From Kordia sp. (lineage in GTDB: Bacteria; Bacteroidota; Bacteroidia; Flavobacteriales; Flavobacteriaceae): a stretch of 64,000 nt of DNA. Below are positions 48,520-57,357 of the stretch, piece after piece. The number at the start of each line of letters is the position of its first letter. The first letter of the stretch is position 1. The translations under genes were made by a program, and so were the position numbers. The notes under the pieces were generated by a model. It was not told where the DNA came from. It searched no databases and saw only the letters and a list, made by a program, of their open reading frames with translations. Location: assembly GCF_022447245.1 (NCBI RefSeq), contig NZ_JAKVBC010000032.1:1-64000 (forward strand). The letters run 5' to 3'.

Positions 48520-48975
48520 ATGAAGACTAAAATTTTAATGGTTTGCTTAGGGAATATTTGCCGATCTCCTTTAGCGGAAGGAATTTTAGCATCTAAACTT
48601 GACCCTACTAAATATTTTGTAGATTCTGCAGGAACAGCAGGTTATCATACTGGTGAACTTCCTGACAGACGCTCTATTGCTATAGCAAGACAATACGGAT
48701 TAGACATTTCCCACCAACGATCGAGAAAGTTTGTTAGAAATGATTTTCAAACGTTTGATTACATCTTCGCCATGGATCAATCGAACTATACTAATATTTT
48801 AAGGTTAGCTGAAACTCAGGAAGATCGTGACAAAGTTCAAATGATTTTGAATCAAATCAGTCCAAATTCCAATGCCGAAGTTCCTGATCCATATTACGGC
48901 GGCGATCAAGGTTTTGAAAATGTATATCAAATGTTAGACGAAGCCTGCTCAGTTTTTGCTAAAAAAATTCCTTAG
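48520..48975 (+). CDS. Low-molecular-weight protein tyrosine phosphatase
   Basis: 151 residues. P-loop MVCLGNICRSP with nucleophile Cys9 and Arg15; HQRSRKF and the late acid VPDPYYGG follow the family order. It may remove phosphate from tyrosine kinases of polysaccharide export or act in general signalling. It starts 10 bp after dnaA, so co-transcription is likely. Confidence 0.93.
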   Translation: MKTKILMVCLGNICRSPLAEGILASKLDPTKYFVDSAGTAGYHTGELPDRRSIAIARQYGLDISHQRSRKFVRNDFQTFDYIFAMDQSNYTNILRLAETQEDRDKVQMILNQISPNSNAEVPDPYYGGDQGFENVYQMLDEACSVFAKKIP

Positions 48976-49132
48976 ACTGTTCATATTCAAAATAGTATGT
49001 GTTATTTTTTGTATCTTTCTATAAATTAGCAATCTACTTTGTTATGAAATACACCTTCGCCTTAGTTCTCTCGAACTAAACACACCTTTTTCCTAGGCTG
49101 AGTATATCAAACAAGGTTAAAAGACACAACCT

Positions 49133-50527
49133 ATGAAAAAGAAATTACACCTATTACTAGGGATACTATTCCCTATGCTATTATCTGCTCAAGGGATCGC
49201 TATAACCCCATTTGCCACTGGCTTTTCACGACCCGTAGACATCAAACACGCAAACGACTCTCGACTATTTATTGTGGAGCAAGATGGTGTGATCAAAATT
49301 TTGGACGATCAAGGAAACACAAATGCCACACCTTTTTTAGATATTGACACACGTGTTCGCTCTACTAGTAATGAACAAGGCTTACTTGGTTTAGCTTTTG
49401 ATCCAAATTACACTACAAACAATCGCTTTTATGTAAATTATATCAACAATAGCGGCGATACCGTTATTGCAAGATTCACAACTTCAGCAAATCCAGATAT
49501 TGCCGATGACACTTCTGAAGAAATTCTATTGACCGTTTCTCAACCATACACCAATCATAACGGAGGTTCTTTAGCTTTTGGAACCGACGGATATTTATAT
49601 ATTGCTTTAGGTGATGGCGGAAGTGGTGGCGATCCTGATAATTATGCACAAAATTTACAATCGCACTTAGGAAAAATTTTGCGAATTGATGTGAGCAGCA
49701 CTACTGGATATACAGTTCCTTCAACGAATCCTTTTGTGGGAAATCCTGCTGGATTGGATGAAATTTGGTCTTATGGATTACGAAACCCTTGGAAAATCTC
49801 TTTTGATAGCGATAATGGCGAATTATGGATTGGCGATGTAGGACAAAACAATCGAGAAGAGATTAACAATGTCCCTATTGTAAATACAGGTTATAATTTT
49901 GGCTGGAGATGCTATGAAGGAAACGCCACATTTAACACCTCTGGTTGTCCAGTAGCAGCCACTACCACTTTTCCTGTAGCAGAATACAATTACGGAGGAA
50001 GTCCGTTTCGATGTTCTATTACTGGCGGCTATATTTACAGAGGAAGCATGTTTCCAAATATACAAGGATGGTACGTTTTTGCAGATTATTGCAGCAACGA
50101 ACTTGGTCTGTTAGAACCTACTCTAGGGAACACCTGGAACTTAACTATGACAAATTCTGGTTTTTCTCCTAACATTTCCACGTTTGGAGAAGATGTGAAT
50201 AAAGAATTATATGCAGCTGGATTGAGCAATGGAACAATCTATAAAGTATTTGACCCAACTTTAAGCGTTCCTGAAAATTCACTTACAAACAACTTTCAAT
50301 TGTATCCAAATCCTGCGAAAGACTATTTCCAGATTAACAATCAAAATAGAGCTTTAGCACTCAAAGAAATAGCAATATTTTCGTTTAACGGAAAATTGAT
50401 TTCTACCACAAAAATTACAACTGAAAATCAAAATATTACGACAGAACAACTTACAGATGGAATCTACATTGTACAATTAATTTCAAATAATGGCAACGTT
50501 TCGTATCATAAATTAGTTAAAAATTAG
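49133..50527 (+). CDS. Exported PQQ-type sugar dehydrogenase-like protein with T9SS sorting domain
   Basis: 464 residues. Sec signal (MKKKLHLLLGILFPMLLSAQG). A six-bladed beta-propeller of the glucose/sorbosone dehydrogenase family follows: ITPFATGFSRPVDIKH, SNEQGLLGLAFDPNY, NHNGGSLAFGTDGYLYIALGDGG, IWSYGLRNPWKISFD. The C-terminal 80 residues (FQLYPNPAKDYFQINN ... DGIYIVQLISNNG) form a type A sorting domain for type IX secretion, so it ends on the surface or outside. PQQ dependence and sugar are inferred. Confidence 0.9.
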   Translation: MKKKLHLLLGILFPMLLSAQGIAITPFATGFSRPVDIKHANDSRLFIVEQDGVIKILDDQGNTNATPFLDIDTRVRSTSNEQGLLGLAFDPNYTTNNRFYVNYINNSGDTVIARFTTSANPDIADDTSEEILLTVSQPYTNHNGGSLAFGTDGYLYIALGDGGSGGDPDNYAQNLQSHLGKILRIDVSSTTGYTVPSTNPFVGNPAGLDEIWSYGLRNPWKISFDSDNGELWIGDVGQNNREEINNVPIVNTGYNFGWRCYEGNATFNTSGCPVAATTTFPVAEYNYGGSPFRCSITGGYIYRGSMFPNIQGWYVFADYCSNELGLLEPTLGNTWNLTMTNSGFSPNISTFGEDVNKELYAAGLSNGTIYKVFDPTLSVPENSLTNNFQLYPNPAKDYFQINNQNRALALKEIAIFSFNGKLISTTKITTENQNITTEQLTDGIYIVQLISNNGNVSYHKLVKN

Positions 50528-50557
50528 TTTTATTTGTAATAATCAAACTCCAAATCT

Positions 50558-51271
50558 ATGCAAGTACCAAACGGAATTTTATATTTGATTCCAACTACTT
50601 TAGGTGATAACGAACCTTTGGAAGTATTGCCGTTGTCCGTAAAGAAAATCATTGAAGCTACGAATCATTTTATTGTTGAGAACGAAAAAACTGCACGTCG
50701 ATTCATAAAAAAGATCACCCCAAAAAAAGTGCAACCTTTATTGGAATTGCATGTATTGAATAAATATACACAAGACCAAGAGTTACCTGCCTTTTTAGAA
50801 GCTATTTATCAAGGAAAAAATGTAGGATTGCTTTCTGAAGCTGGCTGTCCTGGTGTTGCTGATCCGGGCTCGGAAATTGTAAAAATTGCACATGAAAAAG
50901 GAATTCGCGTTGTTCCACTTGTTGGACCATCTTCTATTTTAATGGCAATGATGGCATCAGGAATGAATGGACAGAATTTTGCATTTAATGGATATTTACC
51001 AATTGATAAAGACGAACGTAAACGCGCTATCAAACAATTGGAAAAACGCGCTATTGATCTTCAACAATCACAAGCATTTATAGAAACACCGTACCGAAAC
51101 GATAAATTATTAGCAGATTTAATAAGTACACTTTCTGCAAATACACGCTTATGTGTTGCTTGAGATATTACACTTGCTACCGAATATATTCGAACGCTGA
51201 CTATTAACGAATGGAAAAAGACTTCTGTGAATTTACACAAGCGACCAACCATGTTTGTGATAGATAAGTAG
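50558..51271 (+). pseudogene. RsmI-like SAM methyltransferase with in-frame TGA
   Basis: Tetrapyrrole methylase fold: NGILYLIPTTLGDN, IVENEKTARRFIKK, GLLSEAGCPGVADPGSEIV, VPLVGPSSILMAMMASGMNGQNFAFNGYLP. The frame stops at TGA 51161-51163 (codon 202), right after TRLCVA. It would continue as DITLATEYIRTLTINEWKK ... HKRPTMFVIDK to TAG 51269-51271, the normal 237-residue end. The stop stands where relatives often have Cys (ACDIT), so one base change TGT/TGC to TGA explains it. Function would be 16S rRNA or related methylation. Confidence 0.85.
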
Positions 51272-51792
51272 ATTGGTTAGACTTGTTAAACTCACTGATG
51301 CTTTAGACTTTTAAATCGCTTACGCTACTCTATTTTAGATATGTCTTTGCGATAAGCATAGCTCCGTGGCAATCTAGTTCTTTAATAATAGCATTTTCTT
51401 TGTAGTGACTTTTAAGATGTTATAAACAAACTAATTGCTTTCAAATCTTCTATCAAAAAGTTCGATTTTAAAACTTTAGGTTTTAGATTAACAGACTTGT
51501 TTTACTTTCAGATTCTTCTTGTTTTTAATGCTAATTCTCCCAATTAGAATGTGATTCTTATGCCATTTTGAATTACTCCTAAAACTTGACCTACAAACTT
51601 TAAAAACCTCAAATCATCACTTCGAGTGGTTTTTCGAAATAAAATGAGGAAAAAATGTATCGAGAAGTACTTTAAAATATTAGACTACGAATACTGTATC
51701 TTGAATTATTTTTAAAACTAAAAAACTTTAAAAGTCTCTTAGATTATTTAATTCAGATTATCAGATAAATTTTAACTTAATTATATAAAATA
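51272..51792. other. Gene-free interval with repeat fragments
   Basis: No ORF of substance. It contains a CGCTTACGCTACTCTA segment (51317-51332) like AGATCGCTTGCGCTCTTAGA near 60238, and a half CGTCATTGCGA-type element (51343-51378). The rest is A/T-rich with nothing recognised. Confidence 0.45.
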
Positions 51793-51828
51793 AAAAAACC
51801 TCAGCATATAATTATACTGAGGTTTTTT
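51793..51828. terminator. Bidirectional intrinsic terminator
   Basis: AAAAAACCTCAG and CTGAGGTTTTTT form a perfect 12-bp stem with a 12-nt AT loop. A- and T-runs on both sides let it work in both directions, chiefly for the leftward lysozyme-like gene ending 41 bp away. Confidence 0.85.
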
Positions 51829-51868
51829 ATCTATAATGTTAACCAAATTTGAGTACAACCAACCAAAC

Positions 51869-52507
51869 TTATACTCTTGCTTTCTTGTTGGCTTTAATTG
51901 ATGAAACATCATATCCAGCAAATCGCTTCATATAATATTTCACAGTTGTACCATAAGCATCAGAAAATCCATGTTTTCCTCCACTTCTTAAATACTTCTT
52001 TACACTTCCAGGTCCTGCTAAGTGTGCCGCAGCCAAAATTCCTGACTCTGTTACAACTACACCGTTGATTCGCTTACCTACTGAGCGTTGAATGTCTCTT
52101 CTAAGAATCCACTTATTCCTTGAGGCGTTGGCTTCAAAGGCTCTCTCTTGTAACTTTGGATCTTTTAAGAATGCTTGCGGATTATAAATTCCGATAAGTT
52201 CTAATGTTCCTTTTCCAAATTGGTACTTTCCGAGATAACCTAAGGTATTTACCACAAAGTAATTTCCCTGAGATTCTTTAAATGCTACTGCTTCTTTAAA
52301 GCCCAAATATCTTTGTCCTGTAAACGGAATTGGCGCTTCCTCGAAGTAGTCGTCACCTATGGGGTTTACTGTAAACAGTTCAGGTGACATTTTATGATTT
52401 TCAATATTATTTTTAAGAACGTTGGCTTCTTTTCTTGAAGTGAAACCGAAACTTACAAATGTTAAAATAGCTATTAAAATTGAGAATTTTATTGCTCTTT
52501 TTCCCAT
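51869..52507 (-). CDS. Exported lysozyme-like (SLT-type fold) protein
   Basis: 212 residues with a Sec signal (MGKRAIKFSILIAILTFVSFGFTSR). The domain at about 65-205 has FKEAVAFKESQGNYFVVNTLGYLGKYQFGKGTLELIGI, with a candidate catalytic Glu in KESQG, and AHLAGPGSVKKYLRSGGKHGFSDAYGT. This matches the lysozyme-like transglycosylase fold, so peptidoglycan cutting in the periplasm is likely. Not part of a clear operon. Confidence 0.75.
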   Translation of the reverse strand: MGKRAIKFSILIAILTFVSFGFTSRKEANVLKNNIENHKMSPELFTVNPIGDDYFEEAPIPFTGQRYLGFKEAVAFKESQGNYFVVNTLGYLGKYQFGKGTLELIGIYNPQAFLKDPKLQERAFEANASRNKWILRRDIQRSVGKRINGVVVTESGILAAAHLAGPGSVKKYLRSGGKHGFSDAYGTTVKYYMKRFAGYDVSSIKANKKARV

Positions 52508-52615
52508 AAAATTTGATTTCTTTAAGACTTACTAATTCGAGAATTAAGCTTAAAATTTCAGCGTGCAAATATAAGACTCTTTTTTTTAAAACCAAATTAT
52601 TTCGTTAAAATTATA

Positions 52616-53527
52616 TTAAAAATAGATTGAATGAAACTTAAACTCACCTAAACTATTGATTTCCAATGTTGGAGCAGGTATTTTGATGAAGTTTATAACG
52701 TCAAAAATACTATTAAGAAACTTCGATTTTGTCTGTATTTTTGTTAAATCAATGTCAATACTGAAATAAAACTGCCGAAAACGTTTGAGTTCTGGAAAAA
52801 TCTCGCGTTGTGTCTCCATAGTTCCTGCTACCAATCCATCTGCTCCATACCCAAAAGCAACATTGAACCATTTGGGAATTTTACTTTGTTTAAAAAAGGA
52901 ATGTACGTTGGCACTTAACCAATAGGTTTGTCCATTATAATCTTTTAGAGTTTCTTCTAAAAAACCACTTCCAAGCTTATTTGGTCTTAATTCGGCAAAT
53001 CGTGTTCGATGAAAAGAATACTTTAGTTTGATGCGTTGCTCATTCCATAATAACTCCTGCCCTACGTATAAGCCTGTTCCGAGTCCGTTAGCAAGCACAT
53101 CGCCCCAAGAACCTCCCCATTCAGCAGAATATCCATCCATGACTTCTACGGCCGTTAAAAAGCTAAATCCGAGCGTTGCTCCAAAAATTAATTGATTTTT
53201 CTTTGAAACGCCACTCCATCTGAGTACTTCAGCTCCAATGTTTCCCACATAATAAGAAGTAAAGACATGTCCCGCTTTATCCATTTGCAACCACTCATTA
53301 TTATCATTAATAAATTTAAAAGAAGAGCGCGGAAAATCTGCATACCAAATTCTATCCAACCCAATTAATGTCACTGTTGCTAATGAAGCTTCTGTAATAG
53401 CCACAAAATTACGTCTTGGTTTGTGCAAAGTATCAGAAGCTACCCAAAAATTAGGCGGTGTTAGTTGTGCACTCGCAGTGTTTGCGATACAGACTAAAAA
53501 GAGGAATCGTAAAAGTAGTTTCATCAA
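52616..53527 (-). CDS. DUF2279-family exported protein
   Basis: 303 residues with a Sec signal ending ANTASAQ. DUF2279 block: RIWYADFPRSSFKFINDNNEWLQMDKAGHVFTSYYVG, FLTAVEVMDGYSAEWGGSWGDVLANGLGTGLYVGQ. It ends with beta-strand-like FHSIYF, typical of outer-membrane-associated proteins. Role unknown. It follows the short MltG-like gene directly. Confidence 0.82.
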   Translation of the reverse strand: MMKLLLRFLFLVCIANTASAQLTPPNFWVASDTLHKPRRNFVAITEASLATVTLIGLDRIWYADFPRSSFKFINDNNEWLQMDKAGHVFTSYYVGNIGAEVLRWSGVSKKNQLIFGATLGFSFLTAVEVMDGYSAEWGGSWGDVLANGLGTGLYVGQELLWNEQRIKLKYSFHRTRFAELRPNKLGSGFLEETLKDYNGQTYWLSANVHSFFKQSKIPKWFNVAFGYGADGLVAGTMETQREIFPELKRFRQFYFSIDIDLTKIQTKSKFLNSIFDVINFIKIPAPTLEINSLGEFKFHSIYF

Positions 53528-54103
53528 CTATTGCTGATTTTGTTGTTGACTATTCTTAATCATAAAGTCTCTAAATGCTTCTGCAGTGGTACTCCAAGGC
53601 ATTTTATAGGTTCCAGGTTTGTATATATCTCCGTTGACAAGTTTTTTTTCTTGTATAAGTTTTTTTAGAAACATTGAATTCGACAAAACTATTGAAAGTT
53701 CTTTTTTTGTAGCTTCAATATATTTGGAGATTTCTTCTGCCCTTTCCCACGATTTATTTGTATCAGGAATTACGACATCAACCAAAACACTTTTATCTAA
53801 CAATGTTTTTACGATATCGTTACTGTTCATTCCTTTTCGAATGATATACTTTCCCCCTTTTACTCGCTTTTTATATCCAAGTTTTGCTGCTAGCGTCTCA
53901 AAAGCATCTATATCAGTTAACAAAGGTTCTAAATCTTTTTTAACATATTCAAAATTTGCATCCGAAGGAATGTAAATATACGCTACTTCATTTTTAAACG
54001 CAGTAATGGGTTTAAATATGGTTTGCGAAATGTTGTACATAATATAGCAACCTCCCAAGATTCCAAGAATCAAAATTCCAATCAATATTTTACGTATGTA
54101 CAT
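53528..54103 (-). CDS. MltG-like protein lacking the catalytic domain
   Basis: 191 residues, against roughly 340 for MltG. An N-terminal membrane helix (residues 5-25), then the LysM-like region (IYIPSDANFEYVKKDLEPLL, VKGGKYIIRKGMNSNDIVKTLL) and NGDIYKPGTYKMPWSTTAEAFRDFM. It stops at exactly the point where MltG proteins begin the catalytic Glu-containing segment; a Gln-rich NSQQQNQQ tail follows. The next gene begins 1 bp later, and no lost catalytic segment is seen. Either a specialised non-catalytic relative or an old truncation. Confidence 0.75.
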   Translation of the reverse strand: MYIRKILIGILILGILGGCYIMYNISQTIFKPITAFKNEVAYIYIPSDANFEYVKKDLEPLLTDIDAFETLAAKLGYKKRVKGGKYIIRKGMNSNDIVKTLLDKSVLVDVVIPDTNKSWERAEEISKYIEATKKELSIVLSNSMFLKKLIQEKKLVNGDIYKPGTYKMPWSTTAEAFRDFMIKNSQQQNQQ

Positions 54104-54625
54104 TTAGTTAAGTTTTTGATAAAGGAGTTCGTTTTTAAATTCGCCGTTTACAAAAGTCCAATCTTTTTTGACACCAATTTGCTGAAAATCCAAACTTTCA
54201 AACAATTTAATACTTGCTTCATTGTTCTCTCCAATATTTGCATAGAGTTGATGCACATGTAAATGTTTGAAAGCATAGTTACAAACTAATTGCAATGCTT
54301 CTTTTCCGTATCCTTTGTATCTAAATTCTTTTTTAGCAATCAATAAACCAACACCGACACGTTTATTTTTTGGGTCAAATTCAAAAAGGTCAATCAAACC
54401 AATATTTTCCTTTTTATTACTTACCATCACCAAGCGTAATTGTTTCGCTTCATAAATATCTTGATGTGCATTTTCCAAATACTGTTTGATTAAGAATCGT
54501 GAGTATGGAGTTTGTGTCGCACTGATTTCCCAAATAGTTTCATCATTTTCTATCTCATAGATAAAATCTAAATCTTCTGGTTCTAATGCGCGTAAATATA
54601 GTTTTTCACCTGTAAGTGTTAGCAT
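54104..54625 (-). CDS. RimJ/RimL-type GNAT acetyltransferase
   Basis: 173 residues. KLYLRALEPEDLDFIYEIENDETIWEIS start, IGLIDLFEFDPKNKRVGVGLLI, YGKEALQLVCNYAFKHL and LHQLYANIGENNEASIKLFESLDFQQIG are the classic RimJ/L order. It acetylates an N-terminal or small amine; the substrate is unknown. It overlaps dapF by 7 bp, as in many flavobacteria. Confidence 0.9.
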   Translation of the reverse strand: MLTLTGEKLYLRALEPEDLDFIYEIENDETIWEISATQTPYSRFLIKQYLENAHQDIYEAKQLRLVMVSNKKENIGLIDLFEFDPKNKRVGVGLLIAKKEFRYKGYGKEALQLVCNYAFKHLHVHQLYANIGENNEASIKLFESLDFQQIGVKKDWTFVNGEFKNELLYQKLN

Positions 54626-55398
54626 GAAATTTCTCCTTTAAATACTTGTGTTGCTTTTCCTTTTAAAAAGATGTTTTTGTATGCATTTGAATCATATTCA
54701 TATGATACTTTTAATGTACCACCTTCTACTTGCAAAAGTACTTCGTTTGCTGTTGTTTCTTTTAAATGATGCATTGCCAAAGCTACTGCAGTTACACCAG
54801 TTCCACAAGAAAGTGTTTCATCTTCCACACCTCTTTCGTAGGTTCGGACTCTAAATTCGGTATCTGAAATCTTTTTTACAAAGTTTACATTGCTACCTTC
54901 TTCAAAATAAGGCGCGCCATAACGAATTGTTGCTCCTTCTTTTTTAATATCAAATTGTTCAATTCCTTCTTTGAAAGTGACGTGATGTGGCGAACCAGTA
55001 TCTAAAAACACATGATTTTCATGATCTTCTATCATTGTGACGTCTTGCATTTGCAAATGCACAATATCATCTTCTAATGTAGCATAATGCTTTCCATCAA
55101 TAGCAACAAACGTAGTTTCTTGCTGAATGACTCCAAGAAAATTCGCGAAAGCTACAATACAACGTCCACCATTACCACACATCGTACTTTCATTTCCATC
55201 CGAATTGTAGTATACCATTTTAAAATCACAATCTGCATCGTTCTCCAAAAGGATTAAGCCATCAGCGCCAACGCCAAATTTTCGTTCGCACAAATGGTGT
55301 ACAAGTTTGGTATCATTTTTGGGAAATATATCCTGTCGATTATCAACAAGAACAAAATCATTTCCTGTTCCTTGATATTTATAAAAAGATAGTATCAT
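54619..55398 (-). CDS. dapF: Diaminopimelate epimerase
   Basis: 259 residues from ATG 55398 (MILSFYKYQGTGNDFVLVDN); an upstream in-frame start would add ten unlike residues. Catalytic cysteines are in TMCGNGGRC and LSCGTGVTA. It turns LL- into meso-diaminopimelate for peptidoglycan and lysine. It heads the run dapF-GNAT-MltG-like-DUF2279 on the minus strand. Confidence 0.95.
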   Translation of the reverse strand: MILSFYKYQGTGNDFVLVDNRQDIFPKNDTKLVHHLCERKFGVGADGLILLENDADCDFKMVYYNSDGNESTMCGNGGRCIVAFANFLGVIQQETTFVAIDGKHYATLEDDIVHLQMQDVTMIEDHENHVFLDTGSPHHVTFKEGIEQFDIKKEGATIRYGAPYFEEGSNVNFVKKISDTEFRVRTYERGVEDETLSCGTGVTAVALAMHHLKETTANEVLLQVEGGTLKVSYEYDSNAYKNIFLKGKATQVFKGEISC

Positions 55399-55555
55399 GT
55401 ATTGCTTTTGATGGCAACAAAAGTACAAAATAAAAGATAGGAAATTATAACGAAATTGCTTTAGAAAATCACATTTTTACAGGAATCTGTATGAATCCGA
55501 CAAAGTGTAAATTATATTCGTTTTAAGTCCATTTTAACAGACTTATTAAAATTGA

Positions 55556-55577
55556 GTTAAAGTGTCGTTAAAGTTGT
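55556..55577. promoter_or_regulatory. Tandem GTTAAAGT repeat upstream of degP
   Basis: GTTAAAGT occurs at 55556 and again 11 bp later at 55567, about 100 bp before the protease start. One helical turn between copies suggests a protein-binding site; the regulator is unknown. Confidence 0.3.
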
Positions 55578-55670
55578 AATGCGACTACAATAAATATGTA
55601 ATTTTAAGTGTTATAAGAAGACAAAGACATTAGAATTATTCATAAAAATCAATAAATAAAATAACTAAAT

Positions 55671-57098
55671 ATGAAAAAATTTGCAAGTTTACTATTGGTT
55701 TCTGCATTAGGAGGCGTTATTAGTATTGGAGCTTATAAATTTCTTTCAGAATCCCCTGAAAAAGTTGAGCAAGCTTCTGTTGTTGAACAAACATCTTATA
55801 TTCCAACGAATTTTGTAAATAGTCCCACAAAGACAACTACTACAAATGCAGCTACGGCAGGTATTGATTTTACTGTTGCCGCTGAAAAAACTGTAAATGC
55901 AGTTGTTCACGTAAAGAATAAAGTAACAAGAGTTGCTCCAAGAAGCATTTGGGATTTATATAATGGTACGGGAAGACCTGAAACTCAAATAGGAACTGGT
56001 TCTGGAGTAATTATTACACCAGATGGACATATTGTTACAAACAATCATGTTATTAAAGGTTCAAATGAAATTCAGGTAACTTTAAATAACAATAAAAATT
56101 ATGTCGCAAAATTGATTGGAACTGATCCTAATATGGATATTGCTTTATTAAAGATTGATGCAGACGAAGAGTTGCCTTTTATTTCTTTTGGTAATTCTGA
56201 CAATGCCAAGATTGGAGAATGGGTTTTAGCTGTTGGGAATCCTTTTAATTTAACCTCTACTGTAACTGCAGGAATTATTAGTGCCAAAGGAAGAGATTTA
56301 AATGAAGGAGATAATTTAAGTCAATCATTTATACAAACAGATGCTGCTGTAAATCCAGGAAACTCTGGTGGAGCTTTGGTAAATACAAATGGTGAATTGA
56401 TTGGAATTAATACAGCTATCACCTCACAAACAGGTTCTTATATTGGATATTCGTTTGCGGTACCAAGTAATATTGCACAAAAAATTGTAGCCGACTTATT
56501 AGAGTTTGGCGATGTACAAAAAGGATTGCTCGGTGTTTCTGGTGGATCATTGAATGCCGTTGTTGCTGAAAGAATTGGCACCACAGAAACAGAAGGTTTT
56601 TATGTTGGCAAGGTATTTGCCGAATCAGGAGCAGAGGAAGCTGGAATCCAAGAAGGCGATGTTATTAAAAAGTTAGACGAAGTTAAAATTTCAAACTTTG
56701 CAGACTTGTCAGGGTATTTAAGCTCTAAGCGCCCTGGAGATGTTGTAAATGTTACGGTAATGCGAAACGATGATTACGAAACATTGGCAGTTACTTTGAC
56801 AAAAGAAGAGCGAGCAAATTCTGTAAAGCTGATGAATATGCAGCTAGAGAATTTAAGCAAAGACGATGCTTCAAAATATGAAATAGATTACGGTTTAAAA
56901 GTTACCGATAACAATAACAAACAATTATATCAAGAGCTAGGAATTACGCCAGGATATATTTTAATAGAAGTGAATGGTAAAAAAGTGCAATCTGCGCAAG
57001 GATTACAAAACTTTATCGACTCATACGGCGAAGATCAGGTTCGCATCTTAGCATTCATAAATCCGAAAGGACAATACGAGCGTTTTATCTTTCGATAA
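55671..57098 (+). CDS. degP: DegP/HtrA-family periplasmic serine protease
   Basis: 475 residues with an N-terminal signal/anchor (about 1-25). Protease domain: TNNHVI with His126, NMDIALLKID with Asp156, GNSGGAL with Ser232, so the triad is complete. Two PDZ domains follow (about 285-375 and 385-475: GVSGGSLNAVVAERIGTTETEGFYV; YGLKVTDNNNKQLYQELGITPGYILIEVNGK). It degrades or refolds misfolded envelope proteins. Single gene with its own terminator. Confidence 0.95.
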   Translation: MKKFASLLLVSALGGVISIGAYKFLSESPEKVEQASVVEQTSYIPTNFVNSPTKTTTTNAATAGIDFTVAAEKTVNAVVHVKNKVTRVAPRSIWDLYNGTGRPETQIGTGSGVIITPDGHIVTNNHVIKGSNEIQVTLNNNKNYVAKLIGTDPNMDIALLKIDADEELPFISFGNSDNAKIGEWVLAVGNPFNLTSTVTAGIISAKGRDLNEGDNLSQSFIQTDAAVNPGNSGGALVNTNGELIGINTAITSQTGSYIGYSFAVPSNIAQKIVADLLEFGDVQKGLLGVSGGSLNAVVAERIGTTETEGFYVGKVFAESGAEEAGIQEGDVIKKLDEVKISNFADLSGYLSSKRPGDVVNVTVMRNDDYETLAVTLTKEERANSVKLMNMQLENLSKDDASKYEIDYGLKVTDNNNKQLYQELGITPGYILIEVNGKKVQSAQGLQNFIDSYGEDQVRILAFINPKGQYERFIFR

Positions 57099-57121
57099 AA
57101 AGTGCCAACTCTATATAGTTG

Positions 57122-57155
57122 AAAAGCGAGACACCTTTAAAGTGCCTCGCTTTTT
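57122..57155 (+). terminator. Intrinsic terminator after degP
   Basis: AAAGCGAG and CTCGCTTT pair, with an inner CAC/GTG pairing, followed by a long T-run. It lies 24 bp after the degP stop. Confidence 0.85.
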
Positions 57156-57312
57156 TTATGTTTTCTTTCGTATTCTTTCAAAATCAAGTATTTCTGATTC
57201 TGCCCCTTAATATAAAAGTTTTTTTGACGTGTTTTCTTAGCCTCGAATACGTAGCTAAAATTCTATATTAAAAAAACTTTTTCTTTTGTTTACGAAAACG
57301 TTTGAAATTGTA

Positions 57313-57320
57313 TACTTTTG
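57313..57320 (+). promoter_or_regulatory. TAnnTTTG (-7) element of the GAPDH gene
   Basis: TACTTTTG matches the Bacteroidota -7 consensus 37 bp before the start codon. A TTTG at 57285-57288 is the likely -33 partner, though the 24-bp gap is slightly long. Confidence 0.55.
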
Positions 57321-57357
57321 CGCAAAATTTTAAACACAACTCCACAAACGTAAGACT

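Noticed and set aside
51161-51163. Selenocysteine codon in the RsmI-like gene
   Set aside because: No SECIS-like hairpin directly downstream and no Sec machinery in the window; a single-base nonsense change is simpler. Kept as a finding for checking only.
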